This document shows, one piece after another, positions 7,127 through 16,774 of a stretch of 64,000 bases of DNA. The notes beneath the pieces are model-generated. The model searched no databases. It had not been told where the DNA came from and saw only the letters and a program-made list of their open reading frames with translations. Position 1 is the first letter of the stretch. The number at the start of each line of letters is the position of its first letter. The position numbers and the translations under genes are program-made. The stretch comes from Pseudomonas sp. P8_229 (GTDB lineage: Bacteria; Pseudomonadota; Gammaproteobacteria; Pseudomonadales; Pseudomonadaceae): NCBI RefSeq assembly GCF_034008635.1, contig NZ_CP125378.1, forward strand, positions 2,160,001 through 2,224,000. The letters run 5' to 3'.

Positions 7127-8746
7127 CTATTCCAGCAAGAGGTGACGGGCGAGCCCTTCGATGTAGGTTTCATCCTGACCATTGGGATGTGCTTCAAAGG
7201 CCAGGTGCAGATATTCGTGAGTCAAGTCGAGGCGATCCTGCAGGGTCAACACCCCGCGCACGTAGATGCGCTGGCGTTCGCGGTCGACAAACGGGCGACC
7301 GAAAGCCAGTTTGCACACGGCGAAGGTGCTGACTTCGTTGTAGCCGGTTTCGCTTTCCAGCCTCGGACGCCAGCCGCGACGCTGCTTTTGCAGCCAATCC
7401 TGGGCGGCGGGCAGTGCTTCGCAGGAGGCGACCGGGTTGTCCCAGCGGCTGAGGCTGGCGCGCGGATAGGCGTGCAGCAGAATCGCGTCGTAACGCTGTC
7501 CGGCGTTGGCTTGCTCGACGGCTTGTTGCCAGGCGAGTTTGTCCGGGCCGGGTTGATCGGAGTGATAGGTGACGGTGCTACCGGCCAACACCAGATCCGC
7601 CGTCCACGCCGCGATGTTGCGCGACTCGGCGGAAGCCGGGCGTGGGGCGACGCGCTGACGGTTGCTGCTGTCGTCGATGCTCAGGCAATCGCCGTTGCGC
7701 GTGGCGTTTTGCAGCAGATAGGTGCGGATGGCCACGGCCAGTGCCTTGGCCGCTTCGGCAGGTTCCGGCTTGGCTTCGCGCTCAAGGACGCGGGCAACGT
7801 ATTCTTCGCGATCAAGTCTGGCGACCAGTTTGTCGTTGAGCAGAAACAGTTCGCCGGCGCTGTGGATATCCAGCGCGTTGCCGTTGGCGAATTCGACGCG
7901 GTAGTCGCCCAGCAGCGGGCCGGACGTCACCACCCGCTCGCCCGCCAACACCCGCGTCAGCGGATAGCGCGTGAACAGGCCGACTTCGACACAACGCCCC
8001 GCCTCGGCCGGCCATGCCGCTGGCAATACCGTCGACATCGCCTGCCCGTAATGGCGCAAGACCATCTGACTGGTACCGCGCCCGCCAGCCCAGACCGGCG
8101 AACCGTCCGCCGTCCAACCGGCGAAGCCACCCTGGCGCGATTGCGGATCCTGATCGCCGAGCCAGCTCCAGGTTTTCACCCGCAAGCGCCCGCCCAGTTC
8201 ACCGACGACGTTGCCGTCCGGCGCGTTCAGCACGACGTCGAGCAACACGCGGCGCATCTGATCCTGCGCCGGCAGCAAAGCCAGAACGCCCAATAACTCA
8301 GCGACCGAGACTCTTGTTGCCGGTTGCACAGTTGGCAAATCCAGCAACCACGACGGCGCCTGCCGCGCCTGCCAATACGTGCGCCAATCGGCAGAAGCAA
8401 TGCCCAGCCGCGCCGGTTCAAAGTACAACCCGCAGGATTTCACCAACGCCTGATCGCGCTCGATCTTGCCGCCCGCCGAGCAGCAATAAACTTCGTCCTT
8501 GGACTGCCCACGACATTCATACGCCGGCTCGCGAGCACCGGTATCCACCAGCCATGCGTACACGAACAATTTCCACAGGCTGCCCAGCGGTGTATCCAGC
8601 GTCGATGGCAATGGCTCGCGAGACACGAGTTGCGTGTGATTCAACGACAACAACTCGCCCTTGTACGCCAGCCGCAGCGGCTCATCCTGCGCCGTCGCCA
8701 GCGCAGGAATCACACACATCAGCAGCCACAGCAGCGGCCGGTTCAT
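7127..8746 (-). CDS. magE: DUF2300 (YfaQ-like) secreted protein of the mag operon
   Basis: A 539-residue exported protein with an N-terminal signal peptide (MNRPLLWLLMCVIPALATA). The first part (residues about 25-250) resembles the fold of penicillin-binding and beta-lactamase-like proteins only loosely. The rest carries the DUF2300/SpoIID-like segment LDREEYVARVLEREAKPEPA with AVAIRTYLLQNATRNGDC. The end has an HEYLH motif (TLQDRLDLTHEYLHLAFEAH), which resembles a metallopeptidase zinc site. The SpoIID-like region hints at peptidoglycan binding or cleavage, which fits an alpha-2-macroglobulin partner in the periplasm. It starts 1 base after the magD stop. Confidence 0.85.
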   Translation of the reverse strand: MNRPLLWLLMCVIPALATAQDEPLRLAYKGELLSLNHTQLVSREPLPSTLDTPLGSLWKLFVYAWLVDTGAREPAYECRGQSKDEVYCCSAGGKIERDQALVKSCGLYFEPARLGIASADWRTYWQARQAPSWLLDLPTVQPATRVSVAELLGVLALLPAQDQMRRVLLDVVLNAPDGNVVGELGGRLRVKTWSWLGDQDPQSRQGGFAGWTADGSPVWAGGRGTSQMVLRHYGQAMSTVLPAAWPAEAGRCVEVGLFTRYPLTRVLAGERVVTSGPLLGDYRVEFANGNALDIHSAGELFLLNDKLVARLDREEYVARVLEREAKPEPAEAAKALAVAIRTYLLQNATRNGDCLSIDDSSNRQRVAPRPASAESRNIAAWTADLVLAGSTVTYHSDQPGPDKLAWQQAVEQANAGQRYDAILLHAYPRASLSRWDNPVASCEALPAAQDWLQKQRRGWRPRLESETGYNEVSTFAVCKLAFGRPFVDRERQRIYVRGVLTLQDRLDLTHEYLHLAFEAHPNGQDETYIEGLARHLLLE

Positions 8747-8747
8747 G

Positions 8748-11700
8748 TCAGTTGACCGTGACCTGACCGAGGGCGGCTTTCGCTTCCTGGGCCTGATGCT
8801 GCGGCGCGTACACCTGCGTGAAACGCACCGGCGGCAGGTTGAACTGGCCCTTCTGCGAGAAACGCACCAGATGGCGCAGACGCAATTCGCCGCTCAGTGC
8901 ATCCACCGGCACCGCGTAGGCCAGTTGCCCCGGCTCGAAACGCGCCTTCTCCAGCGCCGTCGGCTCGGTGCCGTCCTTGCCCTGCAACTTGATGCCCCAG
9001 GTGGTGCGCTCGACATCGGCACCCGGTGGCAGCGGCACTTCAAGCATGCCGTAGCGCAGCGGTTTCGGTGCCTTGCTGGTGAGGATCACTTCGTCCAGGT
9101 ACAGGCTGTCGCTAGACAGCGGCTTGGTGCCGACCGGCTCCAGTTTGAAGGTGAACGCTTCATCGCCCGGCACCAGTCGCGACAGGCGACGGGTGATGGT
9201 CACGGCCATTGGATCGACCGCCGGTTGCTGGGTCTGGAAGCTCAGCGCCGCACGCAGTGGACGCTCCTGAGTGCCGGACACCGACAACACACTCGGCACC
9301 GGTGTCGCGCCCTGCCACGTCCAGAACATCTCGCCGGTTGCGCCATAGTTTTTCTTCCAGCCTTCACCCGGCATCAGCGCGATGGTCGGCGAGGCCTGAG
9401 CGATGCTGCGTTGCAGCCAGCTCAGCGCCAGTGCGCGTTCGAGGGTCGATTGCTGTGGCAGCAGGCGTTGCAATAACGCCGTCGCCCGCGCCTGATCGAA
9501 GGCTTGCAGCGACAGGTTCAGCGCCTCGGCAAACGGCTGCGAACTCACCGCCAGACGCTGTTGCGCAGCGCCGACCTGACGATTGAAAGCATCCGGCAAC
9601 GCCACTTTCGACTGGGTCGCCAACGATGCGGTCAAGGCCCGCGCTGCCGCCAGACCGAGTGCCGAATCCGGGTCGCTCATCACCAGACTGTCTTCGCCGT
9701 CGTCCATCAGGGTTTCGGCGTTGCCCTCACCGGCCTTCGCCAGATCGTCCATCAAACCGCTGAGCAAGGTGTTCACCGGCAGGTGCATCTGCTTGGCGAA
9801 CGACAGGATCAGCGCCCGTTGCAGCAGCGGCGTGTTCGGCGCTTGCTTGGCGTAGACCTCCAGCACCCGCTGCCAGTGCTCCGGCGGCAGGGTCAGTTCC
9901 AATACCTGACTGGCGTTCCAGTCGGCGTAGTAGGCGTAGGCGGTGAGGAACGCGTCCGGCTCACCGTCATAACCCCACCAGGTGAAGCTCGCCGACGGGC
10001 CGGCCATTTGCACCAGACGCAAACGACTGTTCTGCATGATCAGGCGCAGGTGATCACGGATCTGCGGGCTCGACGCCAGCGATGGATAAGCGATGCTCAA
10101 CGGCAGCAAACGGCTGGCGGTCTGCTCGACGCCACCGTACGGGTAGCTCAGCAGATCATCGAGGGCCGAACGGAACAGCGCTTGCGGACTGTCATCCAGG
10201 CGCAGGCGAATGTCGGTGGCGTAGGCCGGCAGGCTCAACGGGGTATCGCCGCTAGCCACATCAAGACTCTGGGCTTGCGTGACTTGCCAGCCGTCACCGG
10301 TCGCGCTCAGGTGTACGGCGAGGGAGTCAGCGATTTTGCCGTCCTGCACCAGTTCTGCAGTCCACGCACCCGACGCCAGGACGAACGCTGGCAGTGGCAC
10401 GTAGTTGATGCCGTTGTTCAGGGTCACCGGCAGGCGCTGTTCGGTGCCGGCGTAATGAGTAACCAGTTCAATCTTGACCGGTTTCTCGGCCTGGCTGAAG
10501 GCGAACACGCCGAGTTGCGGCTGATCGCCCTTGCGGAATTTGCTCGGACCGCTCCACTTCAGGTACAGCGGTTTTTCCGAACGCACGAACTGCTTCTTCT
10601 GCCCGACCTGACCGTCATCGGCGATGGCGCGGGCGGTGATGCGCCAGCGCGTCAGCGAGTCCGGCATCTTGAAGGTGAAACGGGTTTTGCCGTCAGCACC
10701 TGTGAGCAATTCCGGCTGCCATGCAGCGGTGTCGACGTCTTCACGACGCGGACGCTCCAGCACTTTCACCCCGCGCTCGCTGCGGTTGGCCTTGCCCGGC
10801 GCACCGGGGCTGCCCGGCAGTGCCACGTCGTAACTGATGAACGCCAGACTGGCGCTGGTGCGCACGTTGTTGCGGCGCGGGTGGTAGAAGAACTGGTCGA
10901 TGCTCGGCGCGACTTCCGGTTGCAGCGCGTAGACCATTTCATCGACGACGCTGACGGTCAGGTGCGCCGGCACCGCCTTGCCGGCGAACTGCGTGGTCAG
11001 GTCGACGGTAACGGTATCGCCCGGTTGATACACCGCTTTGTCGGTGCTGATCGCCACGTCGATTTGCGGCGCGACCACCTTGATCCCGGCGTTCTGGAAG
11101 CTGTACTGACCACCCTTGGTGTACAGCACCGAGAAGGTCAGGTTCGGCGCGAAGTTGTCCTTCACCTGAATGCGCGCGCGGTATTGGGTATCACTGAGTT
11201 TTTCCAGCTTCAGCCAGTCGCCGCCCTTGCCCAGCAGCGCGGTGGCTTCGACCTTGTCGCGCTCCAGCGACAGCAGTGCATCGCTGACCGGCTCAGGGAA
11301 CGTGATCAGCGCCAGCGCTTCATCGCCGGCCTTGTACTCGGGTTTGTCGAGGACGATTTCCACGGTGCCCGGCACCGCTTTGACGCCCTCGCCCGTCACC
11401 GAATGACCGGTAGCGCCAAGGACGCGACCGTGCTGATCTTTCAGCGTCAGGTTGTAAGTGCCCGGACGTTCGAAGGCAATGCTGAAGCCCTTGTCAGTCG
11501 CCGCAAGTTTGCCTTCGCCGGTGCTCTGATCCTCCAGACGCACCCAGCTGTAGCTGCTCGGAGTGACCGCTTTGCTCTGCTCGCTGCCGCCCTCGTTGGC
11601 GTAACTGAACGCGACTTTGTCTTTGACCGCGCTGAAGCGTTGCGGCGCGCTCAAGCGCAAGCTCGCGGCGCCACGGTCGATGAGGATTTCCTTGGTGGTC

Positions 11701-13322
11701 TTGACCCGATACGCCGCACCATCGCTGGCAAACACGGTGAGCATGTAGCGGCTCGGTTTGTCGGCGGCCGGCAGGTCGAGGGTCGCGTTGCCTTTGCTGT
11801 CGGTGGTCAGTTCGGTGCTGGTCAGCTCCACCGGAAATTGCCCGAGGTATTGCAGCTCGTTGTCGACCATCGACAGTTGCTGGGCGCGCAGGCTCAGGGT
11901 CAACTTGGCGTTGGCCACCGGTTTGCCGTCCGGGTACAGCAGCACCAGACTGCCCTTCACTGGTTCACCGGTGCGGTAATCCTGCTTGGCCAGATTCAGT
12001 GAAATCTCGAAGTGCGGCTTGATGTACTCGGCCACGCGGAAGGCACTGCTGTAGGCCTGATCCTTGTAGTTGAAACGGATCTCGTAACCACCGGCCACGG
12101 CGTTGTCCGGCAACTGGAAGCGGCCCTGAGTACCGGCCTTCGAATCGAGTTTCAGGTCGAGGTGCTGCAGCTCGGTGCCGGTGGCGTCGAGCACGCTGAC
12201 CGTGACATCCGCCGCGCCTGGCAATACCGAATCCCGCGCATTCTTGAACTCGCGACCAACGATCTTCAGCGACACCCAGTCCCCCGGGCGATACAGCGGC
12301 CGGTCGGTGAACGCGTAGAGTTTGGTGTCGTAGATTTCGCTGTCGTAATAGAAGTTTTCGGAGACAAACACCCCGCCCTCTTCGTCCTCACCGATCACGA
12401 ACGAACGCTCGGGGCTGACGTGTTTCAGGCGCAGCAAGCCATCGGCATCGGTGGCACCGCTGCTCATCACGCCGAGGCCGTCGGTCCACAGCACATTGAC
12501 CTTCGGCACCGAACTGCCTTCGTGTTTGCGCGCCGCCCACACCAGCAATTCATCGCCAGCAATCTTGCTCACCGCCACCGTGTTGGAGACGAAGACCATG
12601 GTGGTCGCGCGGTACTTGCCGATCAGCGCTTCGACCAGATACAGACCCGGTTTCAGGTTGCCCAACGGGATATAGACGTTACCCGGCGCAACGCTGACAA
12701 ACTCGCTGGAAGACCCGGCCAGATTGACCCCGGCTGGCGGCTGGATCGGTTTGGCCTGCCACAGCGGATAGCGGAACTGGCTGACCACCGGCAGACCCGG
12801 GATCAGCGCAAACTGCGGCTGCGCGTCATACGGAGTCGGCGCGGCAATGGCGTTGCCCATCTTCAGCTCCGGCACTTCCTCGGTGACCTGCTTGCGCGAC
12901 TCGTAGGAGAACGCGCGCTGCATCACCCGACGGGATTTGCGGTACCAGTTGTCCCACAGGTACGCGAGGGTGTTGGACAGCCCCTCGCCCTTGAACTGGC
13001 CGTCGCTGACCACACGGTGCAGGTTCTTCTGGCGCTTGAGGAAATCCAGCGGCTTGTCGATGCGGTACACGCGAATGTCGGCGCCGCCATAGGGTTCCAT
13101 GCGGAAGCGGCGATAGTCGCGGCCCGGTGCTTCGAGGCGCACCATCGCCTGTTCGTCGGCAGCAAAACTGCTGTCGGCGAGCAGGAAGAAGCTTTCACCG
13201 GCGACCGGCGTGTAGCCGCTCGGCTCCACCGAATCTTCAGCGTTGACGGTCGCCAATGGCAGCAACAGCGCCAGCAGCAGGGGAATTCGAGCGCAGAGTC
13301 GCAGCATGCGGGCACCGGTCAT
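8748..13322 (-). CDS. magD: Bacterial alpha-2-macroglobulin, thioester-less type (MagD/YfaS)
   Basis: A 1524-residue periplasmic protein with a signal peptide (residues 1-29, ending ATVNA). It has the MG-domain architecture of bacterial alpha-2-macroglobulins, including [14 protein letters not shown] and [13 protein letters not shown] macroglobulin repeats, a bait region, and the A2M core segment [21 protein letters not shown]. The position of the reactive thioester CxEQ reads G1064-V-E-Q1067, so it cannot form the covalent trap. This is typical of the MagD/YfaS subfamily. P. aeruginosa MagD is a periplasmic protein linked to PBP1b; a role in envelope protection is inferred. The ATG at 13322 overlaps the magC stop (ATGA). 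A longer frame to 13400 would run into magC. Confidence 0.92.
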   Translation of the reverse strand: MTGARMLRLCARIPLLLALLLPLATVNAEDSVEPSGYTPVAGESFFLLADSSFAADEQAMVRLEAPGRDYRRFRMEPYGGADIRVYRIDKPLDFLKRQKNLHRVVSDGQFKGEGLSNTLAYLWDNWYRKSRRVMQRAFSYESRKQVTEEVPELKMGNAIAAPTPYDAQPQFALIPGLPVVSQFRYPLWQAKPIQPPAGVNLAGSSSEFVSVAPGNVYIPLGNLKPGLYLVEALIGKYRATTMVFVSNTVAVSKIAGDELLVWAARKHEGSSVPKVNVLWTDGLGVMSSGATDADGLLRLKHVSPERSFVIGEDEEGGVFVSENFYYDSEIYDTKLYAFTDRPLYRPGDWVSLKIVGREFKNARDSVLPGAADVTVSVLDATGTELQHLDLKLDSKAGTQGRFQLPDNAVAGGYEIRFNYKDQAYSSAFRVAEYIKPHFEISLNLAKQDYRTGEPVKGSLVLLYPDGKPVANAKLTLSLRAQQLSMVDNELQYLGQFPVELTSTELTTDSKGNATLDLPAADKPSRYMLTVFASDGAAYRVKTTKEILIDRGAASLRLSAPQRFSAVKDKVAFSYANEGGSEQSKAVTPSSYSWVRLEDQSTGEGKLAATDKGFSIAFERPGTYNLTLKDQHGRVLGATGHSVTGEGVKAVPGTVEIVLDKPEYKAGDEALALITFPEPVSDALLSLERDKVEATALLGKGGDWLKLEKLSDTQYRARIQVKDNFAPNLTFSVLYTKGGQYSFQNAGIKVVAPQIDVAISTDKAVYQPGDTVTVDLTTQFAGKAVPAHLTVSVVDEMVYALQPEVAPSIDQFFYHPRRNNVRTSASLAFISYDVALPGSPGAPGKANRSERGVKVLERPRREDVDTAAWQPELLTGADGKTRFTFKMPDSLTRWRITARAIADDGQVGQKKQFVRSEKPLYLKWSGPSKFRKGDQPQLGVFAFSQAEKPVKIELVTHYAGTEQRLPVTLNNGINYVPLPAFVLASGAWTAELVQDGKIADSLAVHLSATGDGWQVTQAQSLDVASGDTPLSLPAYATDIRLRLDDSPQALFRSALDDLLSYPYGGVEQTASRLLPLSIAYPSLASSPQIRDHLRLIMQNSRLRLVQMAGPSASFTWWGYDGEPDAFLTAYAYYADWNASQVLELTLPPEHWQRVLEVYAKQAPNTPLLQRALILSFAKQMHLPVNTLLSGLMDDLAKAGEGNAETLMDDGEDSLVMSDPDSALGLAAARALTASLATQSKVALPDAFNRQVGAAQQRLAVSSQPFAEALNLSLQAFDQARATALLQRLLPQQSTLERALALSWLQRSIAQASPTIALMPGEGWKKNYGATGEMFWTWQGATPVPSVLSVSGTQERPLRAALSFQTQQPAVDPMAVTITRRLSRLVPGDEAFTFKLEPVGTKPLSSDSLYLDEVILTSKAPKPLRYGMLEVPLPPGADVERTTWGIKLQGKDGTEPTALEKARFEPGQLAYAVPVDALSGELRLRHLVRFSQKGQFNLPPVRFTQVYAPQHQAQEAKAALGQVTVN

Positions 13323-13969
13323 TGGGAGAGAAAGTTCAGTCGATAGACGCCGATGAAGTTGGGGTTGGCTGCGTCGGGTATCCATCGGGTGTCCTTCCAT
13401 GTCATGAGTTGCTGCAGGCTTGCCGAACGCATGCCGTTGTCAGTGGGGGTGGTCGTGCCGGTGTGATAGGCGATGTAGCGGCCCATCCAGATCATCAGGT
13501 GCTGGTCGTCGCCCTGATCGAAAAACATCAGGTCGCCGGGGCGTGCCTGGGACACGTCGCGGCTGACCAGATGGCTGTTGAACTGAATCAGTTTGATCGC
13601 GTTGACGTACGGTCCGACCTTGCCGCCGCCCTGCTGCCACTGCTGGGCGAGCTTGCGCTGCTCATCGCTGAGCGACAGCTCCGGCGGCAGGTAGCGATTG
13701 GACAGGCCGTTGCTGCGCAGCCACTTGTCGTCGTGGACTTTCAGCGCTTCGTTGGCGGCAAAACGCACCAGCCCGGCGCAGTCCTGCTGATACCAGCGCG
13801 GGCTCGGGCCCTGGCTCAGTTGCTCCTGAGCAATGCGCACGAACCAGGCGCGGAACACCTGGGACTGCGCCGGATCCAGCGCAGGCGTTTCGACCGCTCG
13901 GGCCTCCGCGCTGAGCAGCAGCGCAAGCAGGCCGAGGCTGCGGATCAGTGCCGTCACAGGGCTTTCCAT
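13319..13969 (-). CDS. magC: DUF1175 (YfaT-like) secreted protein of the mag operon
   Basis: A 216-residue exported protein with a signal peptide ([25 protein letters not shown]). It belongs to DUF1175, which resembles NlpC/P60-type cysteine peptidases. [19 protein letters not shown] places a Cys like the NlpC/P60 nucleophile, [23 protein letters not shown] places the PGD turn and a His, and YHTGT follows. It may act on peptidoglycan or peptides, which is an inference from this pattern. The start ATG at 13969 lies inside the end of magB (16-base overlap), and the stop overlaps the magD start by ATGA. Confidence 0.87.
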   Translation of the reverse strand: MESPVTALIRSLGLLALLLSAEARAVETPALDPAQSQVFRAWFVRIAQEQLSQGPSPRWYQQDCAGLVRFAANEALKVHDDKWLRSNGLSNRYLPPELSLSDEQRKLAQQWQQGGGKVGPYVNAIKLIQFNSHLVSRDVSQARPGDLMFFDQGDDQHLMIWMGRYIAYHTGTTTPTDNGMRSASLQQLMTWKDTRWIPDAANPNFIGVYRLNFLSQ

Positions 13970-15666
13970 TCCAGCGGCAGCCATTGCCAGTGGCCGTCAG
14001 GCTCGCTGCCTTCGGGCAAGGTCAGGGCGTATTTGCCGTAGCCGCCGAGGGTGCGCAGTTTCGGGATCAGGTAGGTTTGCGCGGCGTTGTAGAACACCGG
14101 CTCCATGTCCTGCGGCAGGCTGTCGAGGGTTTCCTGCTGCATCAGTTGCGCCATCGAATTCGGGCCGAAATAGATCGGCATCAGCACGTCTTTGGGCAAC
14201 ACGTCGGCCATCGGCGGGAAGCGTTTGTCGAGGGTGCCGAGGGCCTTGTCGACCAGTTTGTCGTCAAGGGAAAACAGCAGCGTCGAACCGTGACGGGCGA
14301 GACTGACTTTCATGAAAGCGCGGCCGCTGATGGCGTCCGGGTTCTCGGCCGTCTTGGCGGCGTACGGACCGAAGTTAGAGCTGACCTGACGCTGCCAGAC
14401 ATGGCTCTGGCCTTGCTGTTTCTCGACCACCGGGAACGCGTGTTCATCGACATTCGACTCATAAGCGCCAACCATCGAACCGAACAGCGTACCCAGGTCA
14501 CCGTCGAGCTTGCTGCTGTCCTCATCCTTCAGGCTGGCGACCAGCAATGGCGTGTACAACCGCGAATCGGCGTACCAGCACAGACCCGCCGCGCCGGCGA
14601 CGTGCTCAGTGAGCTTCTGCGCCACCGCTTCGTCGGCGCCGAGTTTCACCAGCAGCGGTTTCTGCGGTTCGGCCGCCACCGGTAAGGTCACGCAGGCACT
14701 GGCGCCCAGCGGCATGGCTTGCCACACCGGTTTGAAATCGAAGTCCGGCTGGTTATCCAGCTCGTCCATGGCGAGGAAGCTGTGCCAGCCCTTGTCGTCC
14801 ATGTCGAAACGCAGCCCGGCGAAGTTCGGGATGAAGCGCTGATAGCCCATCGCGAGGACGCTGGAATTAACCGACAGACGCTGTTTGATGTCCGGCGCCT
14901 TGGCCGGCAGTCCGAAGGCCTCGGGGAACAGTTTGTCACCGTTGAGCAAGGCCGCCAGCGCTTGCGGCGAAACATGCCCCGACTCTTCGGACTCGCCGTT
15001 GGCCGGGTCGTAATACTTGTTCGGATTGGACAGCACTACCAGTTTGTCGCCGCGCGAAGCGAACAGCAGCGATTTGCTGGCGTTGTAGCTGAGTTGGTAC
15101 AGCGGCACTTCGTCGCTGCCGACCTTGAGGCTGCCGAAAACGCTGAACTGCGAATCGTCCAGCGCCACTTTCGCCAGGGGCTCGAGCAGCTTGGCCAACC
15201 CGCCGCGATCCATCACCAGCAGGAAATCCTTGAGCCGGCCATCGGCACCGCGCCACAGCGCGACATCGGCCGGCTGATCGAAAAGCTGCTCGATCAGGCT
15301 GTCCTGCAGCTTCAGGTCGTGCTCGTAGATGATCCGCCGCAGACTGCCGATCAGTCCCAGGCGGTCAGCGTGGGTTTCGTAATAGAAGACGAAATCTTCG
15401 GTGAGCGTGGCCTTGAGGAACGGCACCGTCAACAGATCCTTGGGCAACTGGCTCAGAGAGCGGGTTTCCAGCAGCGCGTCCGGGCGGCTCAGGCCGAGCT
15501 TGTCGCTGGCAAGTATAGCCGCCGGCACCTTGGGCTTGTGCAGCAGCCAGCCGAGACCACCGGCCACGCCGGCCACCAGGACCAGGCCGATCAGCAGCGC
15601 CGGCCAGCGCCGGGAAGGTTGGCCGGCAGGTGTAGGGACGGCCGGAGAAGCAGCGTTATCACTCAT
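13954..15666 (-). CDS. magB: DUF2138 (YfaA-like) membrane-anchored protein of the mag operon
   Basis: A 570-residue protein with a short cytoplasmic tail, one N-terminal membrane helix ([22 protein letters not shown]) and a large periplasmic DUF2138 domain. No catalytic motif is visible. E. coli YfaA and P. aeruginosa MagB are its counterparts. I chose the ATG at 15666; a GTG two codons upstream is also possible. It starts 38 bases after magA and overlaps magC. Confidence 0.87.
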   Translation of the reverse strand: MSDNAASPAVPTPAGQPSRRWPALLIGLVLVAGVAGGLGWLLHKPKVPAAILASDKLGLSRPDALLETRSLSQLPKDLLTVPFLKATLTEDFVFYYETHADRLGLIGSLRRIIYEHDLKLQDSLIEQLFDQPADVALWRGADGRLKDFLLVMDRGGLAKLLEPLAKVALDDSQFSVFGSLKVGSDEVPLYQLSYNASKSLLFASRGDKLVVLSNPNKYYDPANGESEESGHVSPQALAALLNGDKLFPEAFGLPAKAPDIKQRLSVNSSVLAMGYQRFIPNFAGLRFDMDDKGWHSFLAMDELDNQPDFDFKPVWQAMPLGASACVTLPVAAEPQKPLLVKLGADEAVAQKLTEHVAGAAGLCWYADSRLYTPLLVASLKDEDSSKLDGDLGTLFGSMVGAYESNVDEHAFPVVEKQQGQSHVWQRQVSSNFGPYAAKTAENPDAISGRAFMKVSLARHGSTLLFSLDDKLVDKALGTLDKRFPPMADVLPKDVLMPIYFGPNSMAQLMQQETLDSLPQDMEPVFYNAAQTYLIPKLRTLGGYGKYALTLPEGSEPDGHWQWLPLEWKAL

Positions 15667-15704
15667 GTTCACAAAACCCGAAGTTCATCCGTGGTGCGGG
15701 ATGC

Positions 15705-16496
15705 TTAATAGTTGAAAGTCTTGACCAGCAGCAGATCACCGATCGCCCGCAGGGGCACGATGAATGTTTCGCGTTTTTCGTCGACCGTGTTTTCGTTGAG
15801 CACCAGCGTTATTTGCGAGGTGATGACCTCGTTCTGATTGCTGGCCTCCTCGAAGTTATAGCCGCCGTCGCCGAAGTTGCCCCAATAGTTGACGTAAACC
15901 AGATAGGTGCCATGCAGCGGCGCGGTCATGGTGAACATTTCCGGGCCGGGGCCATCGACGCCATCCGGGTCCAGACCGCCGCCGTTGGTCAGCGCTGTGT
16001 GGGCGAAGAACGCATGCTGGCCGTCGGGAGTAATGATGTGCAGGTCGAGTTCGGCCTTGGGATCGTCCCAGCCAAGCACCACGCGGATCTTCACCGGGGT
16101 GCGCAGGTTATTCGCTTCATAGAACTGCACACGCTTGAGCGACTGGCCCTCGGCGCTGCGTACTTCGACACTGTTGGAGCCGGCGCCGAACGCATACGGC
16201 CGGGCGAAATGCCCATCGTCGTCGGTGTACAGATTCAATGGATTGCCGTTGACCGCCAGCGTGTGCGGCCCGCGCTCATTGCCGATGGCCTTGAGCTGGC
16301 CCTGGATCATCGTGCGATTGCGCTGGATACCGCGATCGATCGGCGGCGTAGGGTAAGCGACTTGCGGGTTTTCACTGCGATCAAGCAGGCCGTGATAACG
16401 CCAGCCGCCGGACGGCTCCGACAGTTCAGCGCTCGGCGCCGCCAGCAGCGCAGGGGCGCAAGCCAAGCCGATCAGCAGCCAAAGAAATGAACGCAT
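15705..16496 (-). CDS. magA: DUF2135 (YfaP-like) secreted protein, first gene of the mag operon
   Basis: A 263-residue exported protein (signal peptide MRSFLWLLIGLACAPALLAA) with a C-terminal DUF2135 domain: LGWDDPKAELDLHIITPDG, YLVYVNYWGNFGDGGYNFEEA and the ending DLLVKTFNY. It is the first gene of a six-gene minus-strand operon, with a strong AGGAGG ribosome-binding site 6 bases before the ATG. It is clearly a paralogue of magF, which ends the operon. Function is unknown; a periplasmic partner of the alpha-2-macroglobulin is likely from context. Confidence 0.85.
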   Translation of the reverse strand: MRSFLWLLIGLACAPALLAAPSAELSEPSGGWRYHGLLDRSENPQVAYPTPPIDRGIQRNRTMIQGQLKAIGNERGPHTLAVNGNPLNLYTDDDGHFARPYAFGAGSNSVEVRSAEGQSLKRVQFYEANNLRTPVKIRVVLGWDDPKAELDLHIITPDGQHAFFAHTALTNGGGLDPDGVDGPGPEMFTMTAPLHGTYLVYVNYWGNFGDGGYNFEEASNQNEVITSQITLVLNENTVDEKRETFIVPLRAIGDLLLVKTFNY

Positions 16497-16502
16497 GTAA
16501 TG

Positions 16503-16540
16503 CCTCCTGCCATGCCTGAACGAAACCTTGCACCCGATCC
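16503..16540 (-). promoter_or_regulatory. mag leader with two GGA motifs
   Basis: On the minus strand the leader of magA shows GGA at 16540-16538 (in CGAGGATC) and at 16507-16505 inside the AGGAGG ribosome-binding site. RsmA/CsrA proteins bind such paired GGA motifs. The P. aeruginosa mag operon is under Gac/Rsm control, so these are candidate RsmA sites. Confidence 0.35.
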
Positions 16541-16689
16541 TCGGTACTTCACAGCGGTGAAAACTGCGTTTCGTCTGAAAGACCCGTGACTATGGGGTCG
16601 TAGAAGGCGCGAAGATTAGCCATTTGGCAGTTTTTTAACAATCGGATACATGTGCTTTTGCTGTAGGAATCAAGCCAACGCGGTGGACG

Positions 16690-16720
16690 GTGAGCCGAAT
16701 AGCCGTCATATTCGGCTCAC
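16690..16720 (+). promoter_or_regulatory. First palindrome upstream of the Fic gene
   Basis: GTGAGCCGAATA (16690-16701) and TATTCGGCTCAC (16709-16720) are perfect 12-bp inverted arms with a 7-base spacer. It is the distal member of a tandem pair and a candidate operator for the winged-helix end of the Fic protein. Confidence 0.75.
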
Positions 16721-16724
16721 TAAA

Positions 16725-16753
16725 TGAGCCGAATAGCATTTCTATTCGGCTCA
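16725..16753 (+). promoter_or_regulatory. Second palindrome upstream of the Fic gene
   Basis: TGAGCCGAATAG (16725-16736) and CTATTCGGCTCA (16742-16753) are perfect 12-bp inverted arms with a 5-base spacer. The site ends 21 bases before the Fic start codon and repeats the sequence of the palindrome at 16690-16720. Confidence 0.75.
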
Positions 16754-16774
16754 CGGACTCAAGGCAGGCAACGA

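Noticed and set aside
6209..13346. Very long open frames (up to 832 codons) on the plus strand opposite the mag genes
   Set aside because: They are shadows of the high-GC coding strand: no family resemblance, Arg/His/Gln-rich composition, and they run exactly antisense to well-supported mag genes.
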